31,409 bases of DNA from an uncultured Cellvibrio sp. (GTDB lineage Bacteria > Pseudomonadota > Gammaproteobacteria > Pseudomonadales > Cellvibrionaceae): NCBI GenBank assembly GCA_946481735.1, contig CAMLOU010000034.1:1-31409 (forward strand), in the 5' to 3' direction. Every line of letters begins with the position of its first letter. Position 1 is the first letter of the stretch. Below, piece after piece: positions 10,987 through 19,297 of this stretch. The translations under genes were made by a program, and so were the position numbers. A model generated the notes under the pieces. That model was not told the origin of the DNA. It did no database searches and saw only the letters and a list, made by a program, of their open reading frames with translations.

Positions 10987-12099
10987 ATGCCGTCTTCTCC
11001 TGTTGTGTTGAATAAAAGTGATCTCGCCTGTTTTCCCGGCACCTATGCCTTGGCGCAAAGTCGTTGGCTGGAAGGCCTGGCTGCCAATATCGATCTGGTC
11101 AAACAACACCTCAAATTTCCGGTACGCGGTGTCCAGGGGCCGCAGTTCGAAGCGCTGATGACGCGGGTCGCCTGGCTTGGTAATGAAGATGCCGGCAAGG
11201 TGCTGGTACTGATTGCTGGTACGCATGGCGTAGAAGGGCACGCCGGCAGCGCGGTGCAGATCGATTTGTGGGGATTGATTGAACAGCGCAAGGTGAATTT
11301 GCCGGAGGATGTTGCCATCCTGATGATCCATCCACTTAACCCGTTCGGTTATGCCTGGAGCCGACGCTGTGACGAACAGGGTATCGATCTTAACCGCAAC
11401 TTCATCGACTTTTCCCAGCCACTTCCCCACAGTGATGGGTATGCACTGCTGCAGCCGCTGCTCAAAGGTGCACAAACCACAGCGCAGCGGCACAAACTTT
11501 TCCAGCAATTCGCCCAGGATCACGGTCAGCGCGCCTTTGAGCGGGCGCTGAGCGGCGGACAATATGTAGACCCGCAGGGGCCGTTCTATGGCGGTAACGA
11601 ACCGGCTCACGGACGGCAAGTTATCGCCAACATTATTGAGCGTTTTCAACTGGGCCAACGCCTGCTGGCAGTGGTTGATGTCCACACCGGCCTGGGGCCC
11701 TACGGTCATGGCGAGCTGATTTGCGATCATCCGCTCAACAGCCGCGGCACTGCCCAGGCCCAGGCATGGTACGGCGCCAGTGTGACGATGCCGGCGCGGG
11801 GAGATTCCAGTTCGGTGCCCAAGCTGGGGTTACTGGATTACGCCTGGCACGCCCTGATGGAACAGCGCGGTTGTTTTGTTACCCTGGAGTTTGGCAGCTA
11901 TGGTACGGATTCACTGTTTGATGTCCTGTTGCAGGAACATCACGATTGGGCCAATGGCGGTCCATTGTCGATAGATCACCCGGCCAGCGCAGCCATGCGT
12001 GAACATTTTTGTCCGGGCGATGCCTATTGGCGGGAGCTGGTGCTGGTCAAGGCGCGCCAGGTTATCCACCAGGCATTGGCAGGACTTGCGGCACTTTGA
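10987..12099 (+). CDS. DUF2817 protein, M14 zinc carboxypeptidase-like
   Basis: This 370-residue protein matches the DUF2817 family, related to M14 zinc carboxypeptidases and aspartoacylases. The likely zinc ligands are in GTHGVEGHAGSA (His and Glu, about residues 79-84) and in VDVHTGLG (about 230). GIDLNRNF (about 133-140) supplies the substrate-binding Asn-Arg pair, and TLEFGSYG (about 300) supplies the catalytic Glu region. No signal peptide is seen, so it should act in the cytoplasm. The ATG at 10987 has an AGGA about ten bases upstream; an in-frame TTG at 10963 is less likely. The next gene starts 17 bases after its stop, and that gene's product also contains a peptidase domain. The substrate is unknown. 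Confidence 0.85.
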   Translation: MPSSPVVLNKSDLACFPGTYALAQSRWLEGLAANIDLVKQHLKFPVRGVQGPQFEALMTRVAWLGNEDAGKVLVLIAGTHGVEGHAGSAVQIDLWGLIEQRKVNLPEDVAILMIHPLNPFGYAWSRRCDEQGIDLNRNFIDFSQPLPHSDGYALLQPLLKGAQTTAQRHKLFQQFAQDHGQRAFERALSGGQYVDPQGPFYGGNEPAHGRQVIANIIERFQLGQRLLAVVDVHTGLGPYGHGELICDHPLNSRGTAQAQAWYGASVTMPARGDSSSVPKLGLLDYAWHALMEQRGCFVTLEFGSYGTDSLFDVLLQEHHDWANGGPLSIDHPASAAMREHFCPGDAYWRELVLVKARQVIHQALAGLAAL

Positions 12100-12116
12100 T
12101 TGATCAACAGGCACCT

Positions 12117-13298
12117 ATGCACAATCCCGAATACAACCCCAAGCTCCCGTATGCCCCTGTGCGTCATGCACCGGCTGGCTTTCGCTGGAGCGAAGCCACG
12201 CTGGAAGATCTGGATGCGCTGGTGGAGCTGGAGCAACGCTGCTTCAGCGGCGACCGTCTCAGCCGCCGCAGCTTTCGCCGCTGGCTCACGACGCCACAGG
12301 ACATCTTTCTGCTGGCGTGGAAGGAGCAGCAACTGGCGGGTTACATCCTGATCCTGTGCCACCGGGGCACGCGTCTGGCGCGCATTTATTCACTGGCCGT
12401 CGACCCGGCCTTTCGCGGTTTGGGAATCGCCGGTTGGCTGATGCAACTCGGAGAACAGCGGGCGCGGGACAGTGGCCGCTTGTATATGCGCCTGGAAGTC
12501 AGCAGCGAAAACAAAAGTGCTATCCGCCTGTACGAATCGCTGGGCTATAAACAATTTGGCCTCTACCACGATTACTACGAAGACCACAGCGACGCCCTGC
12601 GTTACCAAAAGCGTATCCGGGTATTTCATGAGGACACCCAACACAGCGCCATCCCCTGGATGTGCCAGAACACCCGGTTTACTTGCGGCCCTGCCTCCTT
12701 GATGATGGCGCTCACATCGCTCGACCCCGACTATCAGCCTTCCCTGCAGGAAGAGTTGCGTCTGTGGCGTGAAGCCACCACCATCTTCATGACCTCCGGC
12801 CACGGTGGGTGCCATCCGATGGGGCTGGCGTTAGCGGCGCAGCATCGCGGGTTTTCCACCTCTGTGTGGGTGAATCAAACCGGTCCGCTGTTCCTGGACG
12901 GCGTTCGTGACGAAACCAAGAAACCCATCATGACCGCCGTGCACAATGATTTTTGTGCGCAGTTGCAGGCACTGGAGGTTCCGGTGCACTATCGCGACAT
13001 TCGTCAACAGGATCTGATTGACGCCTTCTGCGAAGGTGCAGTGCCCATCATCCTCATCAGTACCTATCGCATGGACAGTAAAAAAGCCCCGCACTGGGTC
13101 GTGATGAGTGGCTTTGATGATGAGTGTATCTATGTGCATGATCCCGATCCGGAAACCTACGGACAGACAGCTATCGACTGCCAGTTTATTCCTTTGGCGC
13201 GCAGCGATTTTGAATTGATGACCAGCTTTGGCCGCACCCGCTTGCGCACAGCAGTGATTGTGCACGCCAGGAACGATACCGAAAGCAGGAAAACCTGA
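12117..13298 (+). CDS. GNAT acetyltransferase fused to a C39-like cysteine peptidase
   Basis: The protein has 393 residues and two enzymes in one chain. Residues about 22-165 form a RimI-like GNAT domain with the acetyl-CoA loop FRGLGIAG (99-106) and ENKSAIRLYESLGY (131-144). Residues about 175-385 form a papain-like C39/DUF3335 domain with the nucleophile Cys190 in RFTCGPAS, His326 in APHWVVMSG and an acidic residue in HDPDP (341-345). I chose the ATG at 12117; the frame is open upstream but overlaps the previous gene. The arrangement of 17 bases after DUF2817 and a one-base overlap with the YgjP-like gene suggests an operon for processing or modifying peptides or proteins. This fusion is known in other Gammaproteobacteria, and its substrate is not established to my knowledge. 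Confidence 0.88.
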   Translation: MHNPEYNPKLPYAPVRHAPAGFRWSEATLEDLDALVELEQRCFSGDRLSRRSFRRWLTTPQDIFLLAWKEQQLAGYILILCHRGTRLARIYSLAVDPAFRGLGIAGWLMQLGEQRARDSGRLYMRLEVSSENKSAIRLYESLGYKQFGLYHDYYEDHSDALRYQKRIRVFHEDTQHSAIPWMCQNTRFTCGPASLMMALTSLDPDYQPSLQEELRLWREATTIFMTSGHGGCHPMGLALAAQHRGFSTSVWVNQTGPLFLDGVRDETKKPIMTAVHNDFCAQLQALEVPVHYRDIRQQDLIDAFCEGAVPIILISTYRMDSKKAPHWVVMSGFDDECIYVHDPDPETYGQTAIDCQFIPLARSDFELMTSFGRTRLRTAVIVHARNDTESRKT

Positions 13299-14032
13299 TG
13301 TTGAGCACGCGCACCAGCTGTGTGGCGGAAACCCGCGTCACGCCTTTCCCGTTTGAATTTACGATTCTGCGCTCGCGCCGTCGCAGCATCAGTATTGAAG
13401 TACAATCGGCGCGCGTGATTATTCGCGCACCGCAACAGGTGGCTGACAGTGTATTGCACGATTTTCTGCGCGAGAAAACCCGCTGGGTACAAGAGAAAAT
13501 CCACGAACAGGAAAAAGCGCTGGCCGCCATTCCCCAGCGCACCTATGTGAGTGGCAGTCAATTGCCTTACCTGGGGCACGACATTCGCCTGGTGTTGGGC
13601 AGCGGTACCAGTGCGCGGGTGGTGTTGCACGATCAACAGCTGCATGTGCTGCTTTCGCGCCGGCGACGCATGAGTGCACCGGAACAAACCCGGCGCCTGG
13701 TACAGGGTTGGTATCAACAACAGGCGCTGAAATTGTTGGCAGAAAAAACCGATCAGCTTTGCCGGGCCATGGGCTTGCAACATACCGGTGTCAGTATTCG
13801 GGCAACCCGAACCAAATGGGGCCACTGCACCAGTCGCGGTGCCATCCAATACAATTGGCAAATTATTCTGGCGCCGGAGCCTATTGTGGATTATCTTGTC
13901 GCCCACGAAGTAAGCCATTTGCGCCACCACAATCACAGCCGTGCTTTCTGGCAACTGGTAGAAAGTGTCTGTCCCGATTATGTGCGATGCCGCGCCTGGT
14001 TAAAGGCCAATGGCCAGCAACTGGTGCTGTAG
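13298..14032 (+). CDS. YgjP/DUF45-family metal-dependent hydrolase
   Basis: This 244-residue protein belongs to the YgjP-like metallopeptidase family (DUF45, M48-related). The zinc site HEVSH (about residues 206-210) with the following HHNHSRAFW supplies three ligands. TKWGHCTSRGAIQYNW (about 171-186) is the family signature before it. The N-terminal half (about 20-110) is the usual beta-rich part with RRSISIEV. The ATG overlaps the TGA of the preceding gene (TGATG at 13296-13300), so translation is probably coupled. Molecular function is unproven in the family; some members are annotated as hydrolases linked to restriction systems, but nothing here suggests restriction. Confidence 0.88.
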   Translation: MLSTRTSCVAETRVTPFPFEFTILRSRRRSISIEVQSARVIIRAPQQVADSVLHDFLREKTRWVQEKIHEQEKALAAIPQRTYVSGSQLPYLGHDIRLVLGSGTSARVVLHDQQLHVLLSRRRRMSAPEQTRRLVQGWYQQQALKLLAEKTDQLCRAMGLQHTGVSIRATRTKWGHCTSRGAIQYNWQIILAPEPIVDYLVAHEVSHLRHHNHSRAFWQLVESVCPDYVRCRAWLKANGQQLVL

Positions 14033-14034
14033 GT

Positions 14035-14069
14035 AACACAACTCACTGGTGCTCAATGCCGGTTGTGTT
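14035..14069. repeat. Inverted repeat after the YgjP-like gene
   Basis: AACACAAC at 14035-14042 is complementary to GTTGTGTT at 14062-14069, with a 19-base spacer. It starts three bases after the stop codon at 14032. No T-tract follows, so it may be a weak 3'-end structure rather than a true terminator. Confidence 0.35.
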
Positions 14070-14115
14070 GTGAAAGCATTTCCCGAATCCTGAACAAACA
14101 AAAGTGTCTGCCATC

Positions 14116-14481
14116 ATGACTGAACTCAGCGATGACTTTAGTGAAAACATTGACCGCTTTATTGTCGAGTCTATGGAAAATGGTTGCGTCTGGGGCCTGC
14201 AAGGTGAAGATGGCTGGGCGCTCTGTGCATCAGAAGATTACGACGATATGGATGTAATGCCGCTCTGGTCACAAGAGGCTTTTGCGCAATTTCATTGTCG
14301 CGATGAATGGGCCGGTTACACCCCGGTCGCCATAGAGCTGGAAGAGTTTCTGGAAGATTGGCTGCCGGGCATGCACGACGATGTGTTGTTGGTGGGTGTT
14401 AACTGGAATGATGAGCTGGAAGGCGAAGAAATGGAACCGCTGGATCTGCTCGAAGAGTTTGAGCAGGAACTCCAGGATTGA
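14116..14481 (+). CDS. DUF2750 family protein
   Basis: The product has 121 residues, is very acidic and has no signal or membrane segment. The pattern VWGLQGEDGWALC, then MPLWSQEAFAQF, then a tryptophan-containing EFLEDWLPGM and LVGVNW matches the DUF2750 family of small cytoplasmic proteins of unknown function. The C-terminus is a run of Glu, Asp and Leu. I chose the ATG at 14116; a GTG at 14104 would add four residues, and neither has a strong ribosome binding site. The next gene begins 13 bases after its stop, so they are probably co-transcribed. No function can be stated. Confidence 0.82.
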   Translation: MTELSDDFSENIDRFIVESMENGCVWGLQGEDGWALCASEDYDDMDVMPLWSQEAFAQFHCRDEWAGYTPVAIELEEFLEDWLPGMHDDVLLVGVNWNDELEGEEMEPLDLLEEFEQELQD

Positions 14482-14493
14482 TCGCCGTTCACG

Positions 14494-15393
14494 ATGAGCA
14501 CGCGTGTCGCACCTGCCCGCCACCTATTACCCCGCATCCTGCTCGGTCTTTTTATTTTATTCTGCATGTACCTGTTTACTCGCACACCCACCCATGAAGG
14601 TGAATGGTCGCCGTTACAAACGCGGCTGCCTCAGATAGCGCTGCACGAGGGTGCGGAGCCCTACTACCATATCGAAAACCTGCGTGATTTCCGTTACAAC
14701 GCCGACGGCAGTGTGCAGCGCGCCGACTATCGCAGCGCTGATTTTGCACCGGCAGACTTGCAGCAAGTCTGGTTGGGTATTTCCCATTTTGGTGGTTATG
14801 GCCTCGCGCATACCTTGTTGAGTTTTGAATTCAGTGATGGCCAGTTTCTCGCGGTTTCTGTGGAAGCGCGCTTGCGTCCGGGGCAAAGTTACCATCCGTT
14901 TCTGGGATTGTTACGGCAATACAACAAGATGGTTGTGCTGGGAACAGAAGCTGACATTATTGGCCTGCGTACTCACATTCGCAATGAGCGCGTCTTGCTT
15001 TATCCCCTGCAACTGACCGAAGAAGAACGCCATTATTTATTTCAGGCGTTGCTGCGCGATGCTCAACAGATTGCACAGCAGCCGGATTTTTATAATACGC
15101 TGCTTGATAATTGCACGACCAATTTATTAAAGCATGATCCGGATTACCGTTTTTATACCAGCTTGCTGGATTACCGTTTACTGCTGCCGGGTTTTTCTGA
15201 CGAAGTGATACAAGAGAAAGGCTGGCTGGCGACAGATAAATCCATCATGGATTTACGCACACGCGCGACGATCAATGCCGCATTGATACCAGTGGATGCA
15301 GAAGACTTTTCGCAAGGTATTCGCGAAGGTTATCGCACGGAATGGCATCAACCCGCGCTTGAGACATCGTCGCTCATCGCGCCGAATAAATAA
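14494..15393 (+). CDS. DUF4105 (Lnb N-terminal periplasmic domain) membrane-anchored protein
   Basis: This 299-residue protein has one N-terminal membrane segment (about residues 12-30, LLPRILLGLFILF) and a periplasmic domain. The domain carries the DUF4105 features: a conserved serine-histidine region SHFGGYGLAHTLLSFEF (about 96-112) and DNCTTNLL (about 205-212), where a cysteine is conserved. The family includes the N-terminal part of lacto-N-biosidase-associated proteins and is suspected to be a papain-like hydrolase, but this is not proven. It follows the DUF2750 gene by 12 bases. Its last 46 bases are overlapped by a minus-strand frame. Confidence 0.82.
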   Translation: MSTRVAPARHLLPRILLGLFILFCMYLFTRTPTHEGEWSPLQTRLPQIALHEGAEPYYHIENLRDFRYNADGSVQRADYRSADFAPADLQQVWLGISHFGGYGLAHTLLSFEFSDGQFLAVSVEARLRPGQSYHPFLGLLRQYNKMVVLGTEADIIGLRTHIRNERVLLYPLQLTEEERHYLFQALLRDAQQIAQQPDFYNTLLDNCTTNLLKHDPDYRFYTSLLDYRLLLPGFSDEVIQEKGWLATDKSIMDLRTRATINAALIPVDAEDFSQGIREGYRTEWHQPALETSSLIAPNK

Positions 15394-15698
15394 TCATGCA
15401 GGATATCCACCTGGTGCCGGGTAACATAATCTTCCAGTTTGGCGAGGGTGTCGCAGATGGGGGTGATGGCGGGCGTGTCATTGGTGCGGTAGTCCTGGGT
15501 TGCCAGCACAAAAGCCTGGCTGTCGGACAAATAGCGGTTGGTGATATGGCTGTACACCTTGCGCTGTAACTGCAATACGCAAAAATCAAAATCCATGCAC
15601 ATCCGCATCAGGTTGGGATAGTTGGATTCCGTGCGGTCAATGAAACGAATTTCCCTGCTGCCGAGCAGTTCTTCGGTTTTGAGTGGTTGGTTGGGCAT
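15348..15698 (-). CDS. Hypothetical protein, convergent with and overlapping the DUF4105 gene
   Basis: A 116-residue frame starts at an ATG at 15698, with GGAAGG about 15 bases upstream; an in-frame GTG lies at 15725. It contains CMDFDFCVLQLQRKVY, a plausible globular stretch, and has no signal peptide. I recognise no family. It looks more like a gene than a shadow because most of it lies outside any other gene, its composition is protein-like and it begins near a purine-rich site. The last 46 bases overlap the end of the DUF4105 gene. Confidence is limited, because the AT-rich leader upstream also carries another overlapping frame (15608-15850). Confidence 0.5.
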   Translation of the reverse strand: MPNQPLKTEELLGSREIRFIDRTESNYPNLMRMCMDFDFCVLQLQRKVYSHITNRYLSDSQAFVLATQDYRTNDTPAITPICDTLAKLEDYVTRHQVDILHDYLFGAMSDDVSSAG

Positions 15699-16038
15699 AG
15701 TGTTAACGGATAACCTTCCAGACACATGCTGTTATCAGGGCGCTTTATGATATACATCGCTTCATTGCGCTGAAAAAAATGCAGCCTGACACACGCGTCG
15801 AATAACAGGTGATTTTTGTTGTCCTTGAGGATGCGAAGATGGTGTCGCAAAGATGTTAAATCCTACAAAAACACTAGCTCGTATACCAGTATTTGCAAAT
15901 CTGACCGGGTCTGATGGCGAACTTTACCTGGTATGTGTGATTCGGTTCACAGAGTAAGTGTGAATTCTGGGGTGCATTAACCGACGAGCTGAGCCGCTCT
16001 GCGGATAATCTGAATATAAATTGTACAGGAGAGTTTGA
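15699..16038. other. 340-base divergent intergenic region
   Basis: This region separates the minus-strand unknown from the LEA-2 lipoprotein gene. It is more AT-rich than its surroundings. GATAAT at 16004-16009 and TATAAA at 16015-16020 are possible -10 boxes for the rightward gene, but neither has a good -35 at 16-18 bases. Minus-strand frames at 15608-15850 and 15874-16191 show no recognisable protein. I see no other feature. Confidence 0.35.
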
Positions 16039-16527
16039 ATGCCAGGTCCCCGTGGATTTTTCAGTGTGATGATATTGTCGCTTGTCCTGTTGGTGTCGGG
16101 TGGTTGTGCCAACTTTCAAGCCGGACTCGAAAAGCCGACAGTCAAAGTGACCGGCTTGCGACTCTTGCCCTCCCAGGGCGGATTGAACCAACGCATCGGT
16201 GTCGATCTGGCGATTCTCAATCCCAATGATCGGGATTTGTCCCTGCGTGGAATCTCTTATACGATTGGCATCGAAAATTTCTCGGTACTCAGCGGTGTCA
16301 CCGACAATGTACCGGTTTTGAAAGGCTATCAGGAGACGCCGGTGAGCCTGGAAGTCTCAGCGAATATGTTGCAGGTGGTGCGTCTGATTGAATACTTCAG
16401 CCGCGCCGGCGTAAAAGACAGCGTCAGTTACAACTTTGATGCAAAACTCGACTTCAGTGCGCTCTTGCCATCCATGCGCGTCAAAGAAAGCGGCAGTATT
16501 CCTCTGGTGCAAGGTGCGCAGCCCTGA
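16039..16527 (+). CDS. LEA-type-2 (WHy domain) lipoprotein
   Basis: The product has 162 residues. Its signal sequence is a hydrophobic run (FFSVMILSLVLLVSGG, residues 7-22) ending at Cys23; the lipobox VSGGC is slightly unusual at -3 but acceptable. The mature part (about 35-155) resembles a LEA14/WHy fold, with the typical phrases DLAILNPNDRDLSLRGISYTI and VPVLKGYQETPVSLEVSA. Such proteins are thought to protect or stabilise other molecules under stress; that is family knowledge and not proven here. It has a good AGGAGAG site. It stands alone before parC, with a hairpin between them. Confidence 0.85.
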   Translation: MPGPRGFFSVMILSLVLLVSGGCANFQAGLEKPTVKVTGLRLLPSQGGLNQRIGVDLAILNPNDRDLSLRGISYTIGIENFSVLSGVTDNVPVLKGYQETPVSLEVSANMLQVVRLIEYFSRAGVKDSVSYNFDAKLDFSALLPSMRVKESGSIPLVQGAQP

Positions 16528-16541
16528 TCCTTGCCGATTGC

Positions 16542-16565
16542 GCGACCGACTCGATGATCGGTCGC
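16542..16565 (+). terminator. Hairpin between the LEA-2 gene and parC
   Basis: GCGACCGA at 16542-16549 pairs perfectly with TCGGTCGC at 16558-16565 around an eight-base loop. It lies 14 bases after the stop codon. There is no T-tract after it, so termination would be weak or Rho-assisted. Confidence 0.45.
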
Positions 16566-16622
16566 AGCAAAGACACCGTGATCAACGAATAAAAATGTGT
16601 ACTTTTTGATTCAGGACATTTC

Positions 16623-18884
16623 ATGACCGACGTAATTGCTCCACCCGATGCGGATGAACGCATTTCCCTGAAAGACTATACCGAAAAAGCGTATCTGGAT
16701 TATTCCATGTACGTCATTCTCGACCGCGCCTTGCCAAACATTGGCGACGGGTTAAAGCCGGTACAGCGTCGCATCGTCTATGCGATGAGCGAGTTAGGCT
16801 TAAAAGCCAGTGCAAAATATAAAAAATCGGCGCGCACCGTGGGTGATGTGATTGGTAAATTCCATCCCCACGGCGACTCTGCCGCCTACGAAGCCATGGT
16901 GCTGATGGCGCAACCGTTTTCTTATCGCTATCCCTTGGTGGATGGCCAGGGTAACTGGGGTTCGCCGGATGATCCAAAATCCTTCGCGGCCATGCGTTAC
17001 ACCGAATCGCGGCTCACCAAATACAGTGAAGTATTGCTGGAAGAATTGGGTCAGGGCACGGTGGAGTGGCAGCCCAACTTTGACGGTACACTCGATGAGC
17101 CCGTCGTCCTGCCATCGCGCGTTCCCAATGTTTTGCTGAATGGTACCACCGGTATTGCGGTGGGGATGGCGACCGACATTCCACCCCATAACCTGCGCGA
17201 AGTTGTCAACGCTTGCGTGCACATGCTCGACAATCCCAAGGCCACAGTAGAAGAGTTGTGTGAGCATGTGCTCGGCCCGGATATGCCGACAGATGCCGAG
17301 ATCATTACGCCGCGTAGTGAATTGATCAAGTTGTACGAAACCGGGCGCGGCAGTGTGCGCATGCGCGCGGTGTGGAGCAAAGATGCGGACACCGGCGATA
17401 TCATCGTGACCGCCTTGCCGCATCAGGTATCCGGCGCAAAAATTCTGGAGCAAATCGCGGCGCAGATGCAGGCCAAAAAATTGCCGATGGTAGCCGACCT
17501 GCGCGACGAATCGGATCATGAAAACCCCACACGGCTGGTTATTACACCGCGCTCCAACCGCGTCGATCTTGAACAGGTAATGCAGCATTTATTTGCCACC
17601 ACCGAGCTGGAACGCACCTACCGCGTCAACATGAATATGATCGGCATCGACGGCCGTCCGGCGGTGAAGTCGCTCGATAAAATTCTTACCGAATGGTTGA
17701 GCTTCCGTACGGTGACGACGCGCCGCCGTTTGCAATATCGCCTGGAACGTGTTGAAGAGCGTTTGCTACGCCTGGCGGCCTTGATGATTGTGTTCCTCAA
17801 CGTGGATGAAGTGATTCGTATCATTCGCGAAGAAGAAAATCCCAAGCCGGTGTTGATGGAACGTTTCAATCTCATTGAGATGCAAGCGGAATACATTCTT
17901 GAAACCAAGTTGCGTCAGTTGGCGCGACTGGAAGAAATGAAGATTCGCCAGGAACAACAAGACCTGGAAAAAGAGCGCGATAATTTGAAAAAAATTCTCG
18001 ACTCTGCCGTCAAGCTGAAAAATCTGGTGCGCAAGGAATTGATTGAAGTGGCGCAACAGTATGGCGATGATCGACGTTCACCGATTGTGGAGCGTGCTGA
18101 AGCACAGGCTTTCAGTGAAACGGAATTGATGAGTGTTGATCCGGTCACCGTGGTTATCTCCGATAAAGGCTGGATTCGTTCCGCCAAGGGTCACGACATT
18201 GATCCGGCCGGTTTAAGTTATAAAGCCGGGGACAGTTTTAAATTCGCCGTGCATGGCAAGAGTAATCAAAACGTTATCCTGCTCGATTCCACCGGCCGCA
18301 GCTATTCGCTGCCCGCACATAATCTCCCCTCGGCACGCGGCCAGGGTGAGCCTCTCAGTGGCCGCATTAATCCGCCCAGTGGTGCCACGTTTGAAGGCGC
18401 CTTGATGGGCAATGATGAGCAGCCGGTACTGCTCGCCTCGGATGCTGGTTACGGTTTTGTGGCCACGCTGGCCGATTTGGTCAGCAAGAACAAAGCCGGT
18501 AAAGCGTTGCTCACGCTGCCGGATGGTGCGCAGGTATTACCACCACAGATACTGACCGGTGATCCGGCCCAGACGCTGTTGGCTGCCGTCAGCAATGATG
18601 GCCGCCTCTTGGTCTTTCCGGTTACCGAGCTGCCGCAATTGGCGCGAGGTAAGGGCAACAAGATCATGAATATTCCGTCAGCGCGGGTGAAAAGCCGTGA
18701 GGAATTTGTGTTGGCGGTGGCGGTGATCAATCCCGGCCAGATGCTTACGCTATACTCAGGCAAGCGCCACATTACCCTGAAGCAGTCGGACCTTGATCAC
18801 TATCGCGGTGAACGCGGCCGGCGAGGCAATAAACTGCCGCGCGGATTCCAGAAAGTGGATCAGGTTGAGGTGGTTGAGAAATAA
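16623..18884 (+). CDS. parC: DNA topoisomerase IV subunit A
   Basis: ParC cuts and rejoins DNA to unlink daughter chromosomes, with ParE supplying ATPase. The 753-residue length, the start [19 protein letters not shown] and the C-terminus fit ParC better than GyrA, because the GyrA box is absent. The catalytic tyrosine is Tyr126 in [11 protein letters not shown]. The quinolone-determining region reads [13 protein letters not shown] with Ser86 and Glu90, the susceptible-type residues. A coiled-coil lies at about 430-480 and the C-terminal blades follow. The ATG at 16623 has an AGGA site. parE is not nearby. Confidence 0.97.
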   Translation: MTDVIAPPDADERISLKDYTEKAYLDYSMYVILDRALPNIGDGLKPVQRRIVYAMSELGLKASAKYKKSARTVGDVIGKFHPHGDSAAYEAMVLMAQPFSYRYPLVDGQGNWGSPDDPKSFAAMRYTESRLTKYSEVLLEELGQGTVEWQPNFDGTLDEPVVLPSRVPNVLLNGTTGIAVGMATDIPPHNLREVVNACVHMLDNPKATVEELCEHVLGPDMPTDAEIITPRSELIKLYETGRGSVRMRAVWSKDADTGDIIVTALPHQVSGAKILEQIAAQMQAKKLPMVADLRDESDHENPTRLVITPRSNRVDLEQVMQHLFATTELERTYRVNMNMIGIDGRPAVKSLDKILTEWLSFRTVTTRRRLQYRLERVEERLLRLAALMIVFLNVDEVIRIIREEENPKPVLMERFNLIEMQAEYILETKLRQLARLEEMKIRQEQQDLEKERDNLKKILDSAVKLKNLVRKELIEVAQQYGDDRRSPIVERAEAQAFSETELMSVDPVTVVISDKGWIRSAKGHDIDPAGLSYKAGDSFKFAVHGKSNQNVILLDSTGRSYSLPAHNLPSARGQGEPLSGRINPPSGATFEGALMGNDEQPVLLASDAGYGFVATLADLVSKNKAGKALLTLPDGAQVLPPQILTGDPAQTLLAAVSNDGRLLVFPVTELPQLARGKGNKIMNIPSARVKSREEFVLAVAVINPGQMLTLYSGKRHITLKQSDLDHYRGERGRRGNKLPRGFQKVDQVEVVEK

Positions 18885-18956
18885 AGTATCCGCACCTGTG
18901 GCCATAAAACCGATCATTGGTGTTGCTGGGGCTTTGACAATAAAAAGGGTTTTTCT

Positions 18957-19229
18957 ATGAGTGATCAGCGTCGCCATGTTCGTACAGCATTCTCCTGCTC
19001 TATCAAAATCCGCCATGAAAGTATCGGAGAATTGATGGTTAAAACCCGCGATATTTCTGATGGTGGAGTCTTCGTTATCCTTGATGCGCAGCATGTACCG
19101 CCCGTCGGTTCAGTCGTGACGGGGCAGGTGCAAGGATTGATGGGTGACGCGCCTGAGTTGAAGATGGAAGTCGTGCGGGTTGAACCCACGGGTGTTGGCT
19201 TGCGCTTTATCGCGGCGGACGGTGATTGA
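18957..19229 (+). CDS. Single-domain PilZ protein
   Basis: The product has 90 residues and is almost entirely one PilZ domain, a cyclic-di-GMP-binding barrel. The binding motif R-x3-R is in QRRHVRTAF (residues 4-12) and D-x-S-x2-G is in RDISDGGVF (31-39), both intact, so ligand binding is likely. There is no partner domain, so it probably acts by binding another protein. It lies 72 bases after parC and just ahead of a secreted polysaccharide deacetylase gene. This fits c-di-GMP control of surface or matrix functions, but the link is only contextual. Confidence 0.9.
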   Translation: MSDQRRHVRTAFSCSIKIRHESIGELMVKTRDISDGGVFVILDAQHVPPVGSVVTGQVQGLMGDAPELKMEVVRVEPTGVGLRFIAADGD

Positions 19230-19297
19230 GTTGTCACGCCAGCGATGTGCTGATCAATAACACTACTGACCAGATAGTGCTGCTGAAGAGGTTGTTC

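Noticed and set aside
13157..13954. Minus-strand frame of 265 codons across the GNAT-C39 and YgjP-like genes
   Set aside because: It runs antisense over two recognisable genes, including the HEVSH motif region, and has no protein features of its own.
16800..17588. Minus-strand frame of 262 codons inside parC
   Set aside because: It is antisense to the catalytic core of parC; its predicted peptide is histidine- and arginine-rich as expected for a shadow frame.
18934..18962. Consensus -35 TTGACA at 18934-18939 upstream of the PilZ gene
   Set aside because: A -10 at 16-17 bases would fall on the start codon itself, so it could not drive this gene from its chosen start; probably chance.
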